Origin: Streptomyces tuirus
GTDB lineage: Bacteria; Actinomycetota; Actinomycetes; Streptomycetales; Streptomycetaceae
Assembly (NCBI RefSeq): GCF_014701095.1
Contig: NZ_AP023439.1
Coordinates: forward strand, 5,072,001 to 5,136,000
DNA length: 64,000 nt
Direction of reading: 5' to 3'
Part shown: piece by piece, positions 15,570 through 24,714 of the stretch
Position numbering within the stretch: position 1 is the first letter of the stretch
How the letters are laid out: the number at the start of each line of letters is the position of its first letter
Position numbers and translations under genes: made by a program
The notes under the pieces: model-generated
The model's input: the letters and a program-made list of their open reading frames with translations, nothing else
What the model was told of the DNA's origin: nothing
The model's database searches: none

Positions 15570-18500
15570 ATGACGAGGGTCGTCCGTCGCACTGCGGGCA
15601 AGGAGCGGCCGCGCAACGCGCCGATGGTGACACTGGATCTGCGCCGGGCAGCGAAGCGGACCAGCCGCGGATTCGTCGGCCACTGGCACGGTCTGACCAT
15701 TCGTCTCGAGGCCCGCCGGGGCACCACCCGCCCCAAGAAGTGGCGCAGGTGGTTCTCCTACACCAACGTGGTCCGGATGGCGTGGGCGGTCGGAGCCCTC
15801 GTGGTCTTCGGCTGGATCGGGGCCGGCGTCCACATGCTGCTGGTCACCGGCAGGGAGACCACGGTCGAGAAGTGGCAGCAGGAGCCGGGGGTAGAGGCGC
15901 TGGTCAGGTTCGTCGGCCCGGTCCTCACCGCATCGGTCGCCGCCGCGCTCTTCCTGTTCTGGTGGTACAGCTGGAACAAACGGCGCTACCTCGTCAAGGC
16001 GCGCAAGGACCCTCATGGACTCGTGCTCACCTCCGGCCACGACGACACGCAGATCGTGGGCCGCGAGGAACTCGCCCAGGTCATCGCGCAACGGCTGAGG
16101 GAACGCACCACCCGTCGGCCCTATCTGCTCGTCGGCGGTGTCGGCACGGGGAAGACCGCCGTCCTCGTGCGGCTCACGGAACTGCTGGCCCATGAGCGTG
16201 CCGTTCCCGTGCCGATCCGGCTGCGGGACGCCGACGGCGAGGCCGATCTGAACTTCGAGCGGATGGCCCAGCAGCGGTTCGCCGAGGAAGCGCCCCAGGG
16301 CATCCTCGCCCGCACCAAGACCGAGCGTGTCTGGCAGCAACTGCTCGCCGACGACAAGCTGGTCGTCATCGCCGACGGCCTCGAAGAGGCTCTTCTGGAC
16401 GGCCGTCTCCAGCAGAACCGGGACAACATCATCCGCCGTGCCATCGAACGTGCCTACGAGGAGCGGCTACCGGTGGTCATCGCCTCCCGGCCGCACAGTC
16501 CGCTGGACACCACGTCCGCCGCGATCGTGGAGCTGGAACCGCTGAGCGAGGAGGAGGCGCTGGACTTCGTCAAGGCCTCCGCACCGGAGACGGACGAGCG
16601 CCGGGTGGACTGGATTGTGGAGACGGCGGAGGTGACCGAGTCGCCCGTCTACCTGCAGATCGCCCGCGAACTCCACCGGCACGGCGCCCTGGAGCGCGAC
16701 CGCCCGACCGACGACCCCAAGCGCCTGAACACCCGCAGCCGGGATCGCAGCATGCTCCGGCTGTGGCTGCTGGACACCTGGGGCCGTGCCCTGCAGGAGG
16801 GCCGACTGCGCGTGGACGTCGCGCTCACGCCCCAGGAGCGCCAGGACACTCTGGAGGTTGTCTCCGCCCTGGCGTGCGTGGGCCTCCTGCAGGACAAGCT
16901 GGAAGTGGACTTCGCCGAGTTGCTCGGCCGGGACGCCCACCCCGGCAGAGCCCGGCACGCGAGGACCCAGGCAGGCCACCTGTGGACCCGGGTGCGTGGC
17001 ACCGACCGGTACGGCAAGCAGGACCACGCCTTCTCCGAGTGGCACCGGGAGAGGATCTGGGAGGCGCTCAGCGTCAGGCTCGGCGACGAGGAGAACAAGC
17101 GGCTGCACCGGGGGAACATGACCCAGGCCCACGCCGTCCTCGCCCGTCTGGTGGGCAACGCGGACAAGCTCGGACTGCTGGAGGGCTTCGAGCAGAAGGC
17201 GCGCTTCCCGCACAGCATCCTCCAGGCCTACTTCGGCTTCCGTCTGCTGACCCACCTGGACGAGACGGACGTCTGCGAGCTGATCGAGGATGCGCTGCAG
17301 CCGCCCGGTCCCGGCCGTGAGCTTCTCGTCATGGTCGTGCTGCTCTCCCGTCGGCGGGCGGCGGAGCGTCCCGCCCGGAACGGCCGGGTGGGCTGGCACA
17401 AGGGCAGGGAGGAGCTGTTGCGGCGGGTCCCGGCGCTGGGGCGCGCCCCGTCCGAACAGCTCTGCGCGGCAGCACGGCAGCGACTGGAGGACCCGAAGAG
17501 CCTCGACCTCTACGCCGCTGCCCTCGAAGTCGAAAGCGTGGACGCGGACTTCAGACGGCTGAGCGACATCGTCGACAGGGTGGCGGCCGACTGGCCGGCC
17601 ATCAAGGGCGACCAGCGCTCCCTGGAGGACGCGAAGCGGAGGTTGCTCAAACAACTCGGCGCCGCGCTGCGGGAGGCTGCAAAGAAGATCGACACCACTT
17701 CGCTGTACGAGCGGCTCTTCCAGATCGGCATCGCGGAGCCCTCGTACTCCATACGACTGGCCGCCGCCCAGGAGTTCGGCAGCGGCGGCAACGAGGCGTT
17801 CGCCGTGATCCGCAAGCGCGTCGGTCTCAACAGCGACCCCATCGAGGAGTACAACGACAAGATCCGTGACCTGAAAGCCGAGAGGACGAAGAACTTCGAG
17901 GCGTGGACCGTCCGTATGGGGCAGGCCCGGTCCAGCCGCTGGTCCACTCGGGTCGCCTCCTCGACGTCTCCCGAACGGCTGCAGGACGAGCGGGAGGAAC
18001 TCAACCGGCGGTACGAGAGCGATCGGGTGGAACTCCTACGGGAGTTCGTGATGCGGGCCTGGATGCTGCCCATGCTCCTGGGGTCGGTCGACGACTCCCA
18101 CCGCGGTGAGGCCGGAGAGCGCCTCACCAAGTGGCTGCTCCATCTCGACCCGGCCCACACCGATGGTGTCCCCGACCTCCCTCTCGCCCTGGAGGTGGCG
18201 CTGGCCCAGGGTTTCAAGTACGCGGCCAACCGGCGTCAACGCCATCCGCACACCGACCCGGGCAGACGCGTCGACCTGATACGGCAGGCGGAGACCGTGC
18301 TGCAGCAGTCCCGATGCTGGTACACGCAGGTCAGCCTGCTCCAGGCACTGTGCCTGTGGAGGCTTCCGGACCGGCTCGGCCACCACGAGCACGGCGGCCA
18401 TACCGGAGCGGCGCAGAACGGTGATCACGGCGGGGCACGTGAGCCGGGCACGACGATCGGTGGTTCCACCGCCGTGCAGACCGTGCAGCGCTGGCTGGCG

Positions 18501-19175
18501 ATGGCCGGCACGGTGAACGCCCCGCCCGGTGGCGACGGCGATTCGCCGCGGCGGCTTCTGCACCCGTTCGTCGCCGAGGCGGGCGATCTGGTGGCCCTCG
18601 CCCTGGAGACCGGGCAGCCCGAGCGCTTCCTCTGGATCGACGAGAAGGGGGTCGCCGACAACATCGGCTCCCGCGCGGGGAACTCCGGCGGATACCGCAA
18701 GCACAACCTGTGGATCCCGCCCTCGGTCGGCTGGAGCACCCTCGACGGGCGGGCCCAACGTCTCGTCGCCGACGTGCTGGTGCTGCTGAACCTGATCGAA
18801 CGGGACGGGCGCCCCGACGAGGTCGAGGAGCGCATGATCCGCGCGGAGCAGTCCGGCATGCCGCTTCCGCCGTGTCTCCGTACGAACCGCGAACCGCTGC
18901 GGCCCGGCGCGCGGGACGGTACCGCGGCCCCGCCCCAGCCCGGCACCACATGCCTGCCCGACTGCAAGTTCCAGCTCTGCCCGTACCCGCCCCGGGGCGT
19001 GCCCCGGGGAGAGATCCGGGAGCCGTTCTGCCGCCAGCAGCAGGCTCTGCTGCCCGGCCGCCTGCGCCGCTTGTTCCCCAGGTTGCTGCGCCGGAAGACA
19101 CCGCCCTGGGTGAGCATGCGCGTCCGCGAGCTGGACCGCTTCTGGCACGCCATGGCCACACGCACACGCGACTAG
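15570..19175 (+). CDS. membrane-anchored NACHT/STAND-like NTPase, function unknown
   Basis: A 1201-residue protein. The basic N terminus is followed by two transmembrane segments (about 68-92 and 112-134), so the bulk should be cytoplasmic. A P-loop NTPase domain follows: Walker A GGVGTGKT (189-196), Walker B LVVIADGLEE (264-273) with the extra acidic residues of NACHT-type modules, and a sensor-like ASRP about 55 residues later. The long C-terminal part is helical and looks repeat-like, with Ala/Leu-rich and charged blocks. Four cysteines cluster close to the end (TCLPDCKFQLC, then a further Cys). The start at 15570 follows GGAGGGAG. It is divergent from nrdA and convergent with the symporter. 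NACHT proteins include signalling and phage-defence ATPases, but no effector domain is recognisable. Confidence 0.75.
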   Translation: MTRVVRRTAGKERPRNAPMVTLDLRRAAKRTSRGFVGHWHGLTIRLEARRGTTRPKKWRRWFSYTNVVRMAWAVGALVVFGWIGAGVHMLLVTGRETTVEKWQQEPGVEALVRFVGPVLTASVAAALFLFWWYSWNKRRYLVKARKDPHGLVLTSGHDDTQIVGREELAQVIAQRLRERTTRRPYLLVGGVGTGKTAVLVRLTELLAHERAVPVPIRLRDADGEADLNFERMAQQRFAEEAPQGILARTKTERVWQQLLADDKLVVIADGLEEALLDGRLQQNRDNIIRRAIERAYEERLPVVIASRPHSPLDTTSAAIVELEPLSEEEALDFVKASAPETDERRVDWIVETAEVTESPVYLQIARELHRHGALERDRPTDDPKRLNTRSRDRSMLRLWLLDTWGRALQEGRLRVDVALTPQERQDTLEVVSALACVGLLQDKLEVDFAELLGRDAHPGRARHARTQAGHLWTRVRGTDRYGKQDHAFSEWHRERIWEALSVRLGDEENKRLHRGNMTQAHAVLARLVGNADKLGLLEGFEQKARFPHSILQAYFGFRLLTHLDETDVCELIEDALQPPGPGRELLVMVVLLSRRRAAERPARNGRVGWHKGREELLRRVPALGRAPSEQLCAAARQRLEDPKSLDLYAAALEVESVDADFRRLSDIVDRVAADWPAIKGDQRSLEDAKRRLLKQLGAALREAAKKIDTTSLYERLFQIGIAEPSYSIRLAAAQEFGSGGNEAFAVIRKRVGLNSDPIEEYNDKIRDLKAERTKNFEAWTVRMGQARSSRWSTRVASSTSPERLQDEREELNRRYESDRVELLREFVMRAWMLPMLLGSVDDSHRGEAGERLTKWLLHLDPAHTDGVPDLPLALEVALAQGFKYAANRRQRHPHTDPGRRVDLIRQAETVLQQSRCWYTQVSLLQALCLWRLPDRLGHHEHGGHTGAAQNGDHGGAREPGTTIGGSTAVQTVQRWLAMAGTVNAPPGGDGDSPRRLLHPFVAEAGDLVALALETGQPERFLWIDEKGVADNIGSRAGNSGGYRKHNLWIPPSVGWSTLDGRAQRLVADVLVLLNLIERDGRPDEVEERMIRAEQSGMPLPPCLRTNREPLRPGARDGTAAPPQPGTTCLPDCKFQLCPYPPRGVPRGEIREPFCRQQQALLPGRLRRLFPRLLRRKTPPWVSMRVRELDRFWHAMATRTRD

Positions 19176-19213
19176 GGCACGGGGCGGGCGCGCCACGGGG
19201 CGGATACGCCGAC

Positions 19214-19240
19214 GGGCCGCCGGGATGCCCCCGACGGCCC
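19214..19240. terminator. bidirectional hairpin between the NTPase and symporter genes
   Basis: GGGCCG...CGGCCC with an inner CGGG...CCCG pair and one mismatch forms a stem with an ATGCC loop. It sits between two convergent genes and probably terminates both. Confidence 0.6.
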
Positions 19241-19258
19241 GCCTCCGCTGTGCAGGAA

Positions 19259-20887
19259 TCAGTGCGCGGAACCAGCCGTCGCCGGCGGGAGTTCCACCTG
19301 GACCCCCGGGTCGCCCGCGTCCGCCGTGTAGTCCTCCGGCTTGGTCTCGTCGATGCCGTCGGGGGCCTTCAGGGCCTTGAGGACGAAGGTCAGGACCACC
19401 GTCACCACCGCGTTCAGGACGAACGCCGTGAGGCCGATGTAGCCGATCTCGCCGATGCCCGGGATCTCCTTCGCGGAGCCGCCGAAGTGCTTCTGGGTCG
19501 GGGAGGCCACGCCGTACGCGGCGACCGTGCCGTAGATCATGCCGACCGCCCAGCCCGCGAGCAGCGCCCAGCGGTGGAACCAGCGGGTGAACAGGCCGCC
19601 GACCAGGGCCGGGAAGGTCTGCAGGATCCAGATGCCGCCCAGCAGCTGGAAGTTGATGGCGACCGTCTTGTCCATGGTGAGGACGAAGGCCAGCGCGCCC
19701 ACCTTCACCAGCAGGGAGACCAGCTTGGAGACCTTGGTCTCCTGCGCCGGAGTGGCGTCCGGCTTGATGAAGTCCTTGTAGATGTTGCGGGTGAAGAGAT
19801 TCGCGGCCGCGATGGACATGATGGCCGCGGGCACCAGCGCGCCGATGCCGATCGCCGCGAACGCCACGCCCGCGAACCAGTCCGGGAACATCGTCTCGAA
19901 CAGCTGCGGAATCGCCAGCTGCCCGTTCTGCACCTTGATGCCGGCCGCGATCGCCATGAACCCGAGCAGCGCCAGCAGACCCAGCATCAGCGAGTACAGC
20001 GGCAGGATCGTGGTGTTGCGGCGGATCACCTCACGGCTCTTGGAGGACAGCGTCGCCGTGATCGAGTGCGGGTACATGAACAGGGCCAGGGCGGAGCCCA
20101 GCGCCAGCGTGGCGTACGTCCACTGTCCCGGCTCGGCCGGTGTCAGCGCACCGCGCGGCGCGCCCGTCGCCGGGTTGGTCTGGCCGTACGCCTCACTGGC
20201 CTTGGCGAAGATGTCGTCGAAGCCGCCCAGCTTGATCGGGATGTAGATGATCGCCACCGCGATGACGATGTAGATCAGCGTGTCCTTCACGAACGCGATG
20301 AGCGCGGGGGCCCGCAGACCCGAGGAGTAGGTGTACGCCGCCAGCACGCCGAACGCGATCAGCAACGGCAGGTCCTTGATGAACCAGTTGGTGTTCTCGC
20401 CGCCGCCGACGCCCATCACGTCCAGCACGGCCTGGATGCCGACCAGCTGGAGCGCGATGTACGGCATCGTCGCCAGGATGCCCGTCACGGCCACCGCCAG
20501 CGACAGGCCCTTCGAACCGAAGCGGCCGCGCACGAAGTCGGACGTCGTGACGTAGCCGTGCTTGTGGGACACCGACCACAGGCGGGGCAGGAAGGTGAAG
20601 ATCAGCGGGTAGACCAGGATCGTGTACGGCACCGCGAAGAAGCCGGCCGCGCCCGCCGCGTAGATGGCCGCCGGCACGGCGACGAAGGTGTACGCCGTGT
20701 ACAGGTCGCCGCCGAGCAGGAACCAGGTGATCCAGGTGCCGAACGAGCGGCCGCCCAGGCCCCATTCGTCCAGGCTGTTCTCGTTCTCGGCCTTGCGCCA
20801 GCGCGCGGCCAGGAAGCCCATGACCGTCACGGCCAGGAAGAAGAAGATGAAGACGCCGAGCGCGACGCCGTTCACGCCGTCCTTCAC
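19259..20887 (-). CDS. sodium:solute symporter (SSS family, MctP-like)
   Basis: A 542-residue protein with about 13 hydrophobic segments spread along its length and the SSS-family organisation; it resembles monocarboxylate permeases of the MctP type, which import lactate, pyruvate or related acids with sodium. Conserved-looking stretches include GGRSFGTWITWFLLGGDLYTAY and YPHSITATLSS. The ~40 C-terminal residues are hydrophilic and acidic. It overlaps the DUF3311 gene by four bases, the usual pairing for this subfamily. The exact substrate cannot be fixed from sequence. Confidence 0.85.
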   Translation of the reverse strand: MKDGVNGVALGVFIFFFLAVTVMGFLAARWRKAENENSLDEWGLGGRSFGTWITWFLLGGDLYTAYTFVAVPAAIYAAGAAGFFAVPYTILVYPLIFTFLPRLWSVSHKHGYVTTSDFVRGRFGSKGLSLAVAVTGILATMPYIALQLVGIQAVLDVMGVGGGENTNWFIKDLPLLIAFGVLAAYTYSSGLRAPALIAFVKDTLIYIVIAVAIIYIPIKLGGFDDIFAKASEAYGQTNPATGAPRGALTPAEPGQWTYATLALGSALALFMYPHSITATLSSKSREVIRRNTTILPLYSLMLGLLALLGFMAIAAGIKVQNGQLAIPQLFETMFPDWFAGVAFAAIGIGALVPAAIMSIAAANLFTRNIYKDFIKPDATPAQETKVSKLVSLLVKVGALAFVLTMDKTVAINFQLLGGIWILQTFPALVGGLFTRWFHRWALLAGWAVGMIYGTVAAYGVASPTQKHFGGSAKEIPGIGEIGYIGLTAFVLNAVVTVVLTFVLKALKAPDGIDETKPEDYTADAGDPGVQVELPPATAGSAH

Positions 20888-21150
20888 TGCGACGCACCGC
20901 CCTTCGCGGCCGAGCGGGCGCGCTGGTCACGCTGCCACAGCTTGAAGGCGGTCATCGTCAGGACGCTGGAGATGAGCACCCACGCCATCTGGTACCAGTA
21001 GAAGAACGGGATCCCGATGAAGGCCGGGTCGGTCTTGGCGTACGAGCCGACCCACAGCAGGGCCACGAACGGTGCTATGAGGCAGACGGCGATGACGACG
21101 CGCATGGGCGTCACCACCGGCCCTCCACCGGCTTCTGGGGCTTGCGACAT
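20884..21150 (-). CDS. DUF3311 small membrane protein, symporter partner
   Basis: An 88-residue protein with two hydrophobic segments (about 17-37 and 48-67) separated by the DUF3311-like PFFYWYQMAWV motif. Members of this family are found directly upstream of SSS symporters and probably help assemble or regulate them. Here the genes overlap (ATGA), which supports a two-gene operon. Confidence 0.82.
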   Translation of the reverse strand: MSQAPEAGGGPVVTPMRVVIAVCLIAPFVALLWVGSYAKTDPAFIGIPFFYWYQMAWVLISSVLTMTAFKLWQRDQRARSAAKGGASQ

Positions 21151-21293
21151 CAGGCGGCTCCGTCCCCTTGGTGATCACCTGTGCAATGCGCAGGCAATCT
21201 AGGTCAGGGCGTGCCCATAGCGGAACCCCTCGTTCGCAATGCGGTACCCAACCGAAACCAGGCCTCGGCAGTGACTCGAGCGGCCAGGTTTCC

Positions 21294-22058
21294 CTAGTCG
21301 GCGGGCCGCTTCAGCCGCGCCACGAACTTGTACCGGTCGCCCCGGTAGACCGACCGCACCCACTCCACCGGCTGGCCGCTGCGGTCCAGGGAGTGCCGGG
21401 AGAGCATCAGCATCGGCAGCCCGACGTCCGTGCCGAGCAGGCCGGCCTCGCGCGGGGTGGCCAGGGACGTCTCGATGGTCTCCTCGGCCTCCGCGAGGTG
21501 GACGTCGTAGACCTCGGCCAGCGCCGTGTAGAGGGACGTGTACTTCACCAGCGAGCGCCGCAGCGCCGGGAAGCGCTTCGCGCTCAGGTGCGTGGTCTCG
21601 ATCGCCATCGGCTCGCCGTTGGCCATGCGCAGCCGCTCGATGCGCAGCACGCGCCCGCCGGGCGTGATGTCGAGCAGCCCCGCCAGGCGGTCGTCGGCGG
21701 TGATGTAGCCGATGTCCAGCAGCTGAGAGGTGGGCTCGAGACCCTGGGCGCGCATGTCCTCGGTGTACGAGGTCAGTTGCAGTGCCTGCGAGACCTTGGG
21801 CTTGGCGACGAACGTGCCCTTGCCCTGGATGCGCTCCAGCCGGCCCTCGACGACCAGTTCCTGCAGCGCCTGGCGCACGGTGGTGCGCGAGGTGTCGAAC
21901 TCCGCCGCCAGGGTGCGCTCGGGCGGGACCGGCGTGCCGGGCGCCTGGGTCTCCGTCATGTCCAGCAGGTGCTTCTTCAGGCGGTAGTACTTGGGCACGC
22001 GCGCGGTACGGACGGGCACCCCGTTCTCGTTCTCCGCACTGCTGACGTCGGTGCTCAT
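21294..22058 (-). CDS. dasR: GntR/HutC-family global regulator DasR
   Basis: DasR represses chitin and N-acetylglucosamine uptake and metabolism genes, and links nutrient state to development and antibiotic production; glucosamine-6-phosphate releases it from DNA. The 254-residue length matches S. coelicolor DasR. The winged helix is near residues 18-80 (LAAEFDTSRTTVRQALQELV), followed by a UTRA effector domain (YTSLYTALAEVYDVHLAEAEE). The ATG at 22058 follows a GGAAGGCGGAG. Two DasR-like half or full sites lie upstream, suggesting autoregulation. It is divergent from dasA. Confidence 0.97.
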   Translation of the reverse strand: MSTDVSSAENENGVPVRTARVPKYYRLKKHLLDMTETQAPGTPVPPERTLAAEFDTSRTTVRQALQELVVEGRLERIQGKGTFVAKPKVSQALQLTSYTEDMRAQGLEPTSQLLDIGYITADDRLAGLLDITPGGRVLRIERLRMANGEPMAIETTHLSAKRFPALRRSLVKYTSLYTALAEVYDVHLAEAEETIETSLATPREAGLLGTDVGLPMLMLSRHSLDRSGQPVEWVRSVYRGDRYKFVARLKRPAD

Positions 22059-22118
22059 GCTCCGCCTTCCCGGCTGGGTCTGCCGACACGATCCCACTTG
22101 TATACCGTCGGCGCCTCT

Positions 22119-22154
22119 TTTGGTCTAGTCCACCAATCACTGTGGTCTACCCGC
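22119..22154. promoter_or_regulatory. DasR-responsive element (dre) upstream of dasR
   Basis: TGGTCTAGTCCA at 22121-22132 matches the dre palindrome TGGTCTAGACCA with one mismatch. A weaker half-site TGGTCT follows at 22143-22148. The position 60-95 bases upstream of the dasR start fits autoregulation. Confidence 0.8.
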
Positions 22155-22262
22155 AGTATGCCGTGTCCATCCGGGTTTTCGCTGACTTCTTACTTAAAGG
22201 TTCCTGCATATGTAGGTCGCATAACGGCTGGTCAGGGCCGTATCGCGACCCTTGACAGGCTT

Positions 22263-22302
22263 CATGGTCTGGTCCAAGCTCCCCGTACTGGTCTACACCA
22301 TT
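22263..22302. promoter_or_regulatory. tandem dre sites upstream of dasA
   Basis: Two dre-like palindromes lie about 70-110 bases upstream of the dasA start: TGGTCTGGTCCA at 22265-22276 (two mismatches) and TGGTCTACACCA at 22289-22300 (one mismatch). A further TGGTCC half-site begins at 22302. Clustered sites agree with strong DasR control of the chitobiose transporter. Confidence 0.85.
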
Positions 22303-22370
22303 GGTCCAGGCCCGGCCCCACGTTCACTGCGGGGAGCCAGGGGGGTTGTGGGATCCCTGAGGAGGGTGGC

Positions 22371-23651
22371 GTGAAGCGCAAGCTGACAGCCGCGATCGGT
22401 ATCGCGGGCATGATGGTCTCCATCGCGGCGTGCGGCGGCGAGGGCGGCGGGGGTTCCGACAAGGGCGCGGACGCCAAGGAGCTGACCGTCTGGCTCACCG
22501 TCGACGCGCAGAACAACTGGCCGGAACTGGTGAAGGCCGCCGACGCCGCGGTGAAGAAGAAGCACCCCGGCGTCAAGATCAACCACGAGTACTACGGCTG
22601 GCCCGACAAGAACGCCAAGCTCGACGCCGTCCTCGCCACGGACAAGGTCCCCGACGTGGTCGAGATGGGCAACACCGAGATGCTCGGCTACATGGTCAAG
22701 GGCGCCTTCGCCCCGCTCGACCAGGCCAAGTTCGACAACTCCGACGCCTGGCTGGACGGCCTCAAGGCCTCCGTCACCTACCAGGACAAGACCTACGGCG
22801 TCCCGTACTACGCCGGCGGCCGCGTCGCCAACTGGCGCAAGGACGTGGCGGCTTCCGTCGGGGTGAAGTCGGCGCCCAGGACGTACAAGGAACTCACCGC
22901 CGCCCTGGACAAGATCCAGAAGAAGCAGGGCGACAAGTACAACGCCTGGTACCAGCCCACCCGCGACTGGTACGCGGCCATGTCCTTCGTCTACGACGCC
23001 GGCGGCGCCATCGCCACCGAGTCCGGCGGCCAGTGGAAGGCCTCCCTCTCCTCGCCCGAGTCCCTCAAGGGCCTGAAGGAGTTCAAGAACGTCGTCGACT
23101 CCTACATGCACGGCGACAAGACCAAGGACGAGTCCGACCGCTACATCGTCTACGGCCAGGGCAAGTCCGCCATGATCTTCGCGGCGGCCTGGGAGGGCGC
23201 GACCGCCGAGGACCCCAAGAACGACAAGACCGGCAAGCTCAAGGGCAACCTCGAGAACTTCGTGATGCCCGGCCCGTCCGGCAAGAACATGCCCGTCTTC
23301 CTGGGCGGCTCCGACCTCGCCGTGCCGGTGAAGTCCGACGCGCAGGCCCTGGCCGCCGAGTGGATCAACGCCCTCACCGGCTCCTCCGGGCAGAAGGGCC
23401 TGATGGCCAAGGGCAACCTGCCCAACAACAAGACCGACCTCGCGACGCTCAAGAACGACCCTAAGACGGCGGTCCCCGCCACCGCGGCCGAGTCCAACTG
23501 GTTCGTCCCGATGGCCCCCGGCTGGGGCCAGGTCGAGAAGGCGCAGATCCTGCAGACCATGCTGCAGAGCATCGGCACCGGCAAGAAGTCCGTCGAGGCC
23601 GCCGCCAAGGACGCGGACGCCGCGATCGACAAGGTCATCAACACCAAGTGA
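22371..23651 (+). CDS. dasA: N,N'-diacetylchitobiose-binding lipoprotein DasA
   Basis: DasA is the extracytoplasmic sugar-binding component of the DasABC importer for chitobiose. The 426-residue product starts at a GTG (22371) after GAGGAGGG. Its signal peptide ends in the lipobox SIAAC, so the mature protein is lipid-anchored at Cys. The rest is a family-1 solute-binding protein with many Trp/Tyr residues suited to sugar binding. dasB starts 73 bases after its stop. There is no ATPase gene here; in Streptomyces the shared ATPase MsiK energises this transporter. Confidence 0.95.
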   Translation: MKRKLTAAIGIAGMMVSIAACGGEGGGGSDKGADAKELTVWLTVDAQNNWPELVKAADAAVKKKHPGVKINHEYYGWPDKNAKLDAVLATDKVPDVVEMGNTEMLGYMVKGAFAPLDQAKFDNSDAWLDGLKASVTYQDKTYGVPYYAGGRVANWRKDVAASVGVKSAPRTYKELTAALDKIQKKQGDKYNAWYQPTRDWYAAMSFVYDAGGAIATESGGQWKASLSSPESLKGLKEFKNVVDSYMHGDKTKDESDRYIVYGQGKSAMIFAAAWEGATAEDPKNDKTGKLKGNLENFVMPGPSGKNMPVFLGGSDLAVPVKSDAQALAAEWINALTGSSGQKGLMAKGNLPNNKTDLATLKNDPKTAVPATAAESNWFVPMAPGWGQVEKAQILQTMLQSIGTGKKSVEAAAKDADAAIDKVINTK

Positions 23652-23724
23652 CCTGCGCGCGGGGCTCCCTGGCCTGCGGAGCCCCGCCGCCGTCAAGACC
23701 TGAGGGACCGCCGAGGAGCGCGCG

Positions 23725-24714
23725 ATGAGTGCCGCAGACACCACCACCCCCGCCAAGGTGCCGCCACCGCGGCAGGCACCACCGCCGCCCCCGAAGGACC
23801 GGCGGCCCCGCGGGCAGCGCACGTCGGGCGGTGCCTCCGCCCCCTGGCTGCTGCTCGCGCCCTGCCTGCTGATCCTCGCCCTGGTCATGGGCTATCCGCT
23901 GGCCCGCCTGGTCACCCTGTCCTTCCAGAAGTTCGGCCAGTCCCAGCTGTGGGGCTTCCAGCCGGCCGAGACGGTCGGGTTCGACAACTTCGCCAAGGTG
24001 CTGGGCGACGGCGAGTTCTGGGCCGTCGTCCTGCGCACGATCGTCTTCGCCGCCGGCGCCGTCGTCTTCACCATGGTGATCGGCATGGCCCTCGCCCTGC
24101 TGCTCCAGCGGGTCTCCGGCTGGCTGAAGATGCTCATCAACATCGTGCTGGTGGCCAGCTGGGGCATGCCGGTGATCGTCGCCACCACGGTCTTCAAGTG
24201 GCTCTTCGACTCCGACTACGGCGTCTTCAACGCGCTGCTCAGCAAGCTGCCCGGCGTCGAGATGATCGGCCACAACTGGTTCGCGAGCGGCCCCGAGGGC
24301 CTGGCCGTGATCATGCTGCTGGTGATCTGGGGAGCCGTGCCCTTCGTGGTCATCACCCTCAGCGCCGGTCTCACCCAGGTCCCGAAGGAACTGGAGGAAG
24401 CCGCCCGTCTGGACGGCGCCAACTCCTGGGGCGTCTTCCGCTTCGTCACCCTGCCCGTCCTCAAGCCGATCATCGTGATGCTCACGACCCTGTCGGTCAT
24501 CTGGGACATGGGCGTCTTCCCCCAGGTGTTCGTCATGCGCAACGGCCACCCCGAGCCGGAGTTCCAGGTCCTCAACACCTACTCCTACGACCGGGCGTTC
24601 GTGGTCAACGACTACGCCCAGGGCTCGGCCATCGCGCTGATCACCGTCCTGCTGCTGCTCGGCGTGGTCGCCGTCTACATGCGGCAGATGCTGAAGATCG
24701 GAGAGGTCGAATGA
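23725..24714 (+). CDS. dasB: chitobiose ABC transporter permease DasB
   Basis: A 329-residue MalF-type permease. After a Pro/Arg-rich cytoplasmic N terminus (residues 1-38) there are about six membrane segments. The EAA loop that contacts the ATPase is visible (ELEEAARLDGANSWGVFRFVTLP). It overlaps dasC by four bases (ATGA) and pairs with it to form the channel for the sugar delivered by DasA. Confidence 0.93.
   Translation: MSAADTTTPAKVPPPRQAPPPPPKDRRPRGQRTSGGASAPWLLLAPCLLILALVMGYPLARLVTLSFQKFGQSQLWGFQPAETVGFDNFAKVLGDGEFWAVVLRTIVFAAGAVVFTMVIGMALALLLQRVSGWLKMLINIVLVASWGMPVIVATTVFKWLFDSDYGVFNALLSKLPGVEMIGHNWFASGPEGLAVIMLLVIWGAVPFVVITLSAGLTQVPKELEEAARLDGANSWGVFRFVTLPVLKPIIVMLTTLSVIWDMGVFPQVFVMRNGHPEPEFQVLNTYSYDRAFVVNDYAQGSAIALITVLLLLGVVAVYMRQMLKIGEVE

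Noticed and set aside
15119..15736. N-terminal extension of nrdA
   Set aside because: The frame is open but crosses the B12 riboswitch; family length and the GTG at 15118 fit the shorter protein.
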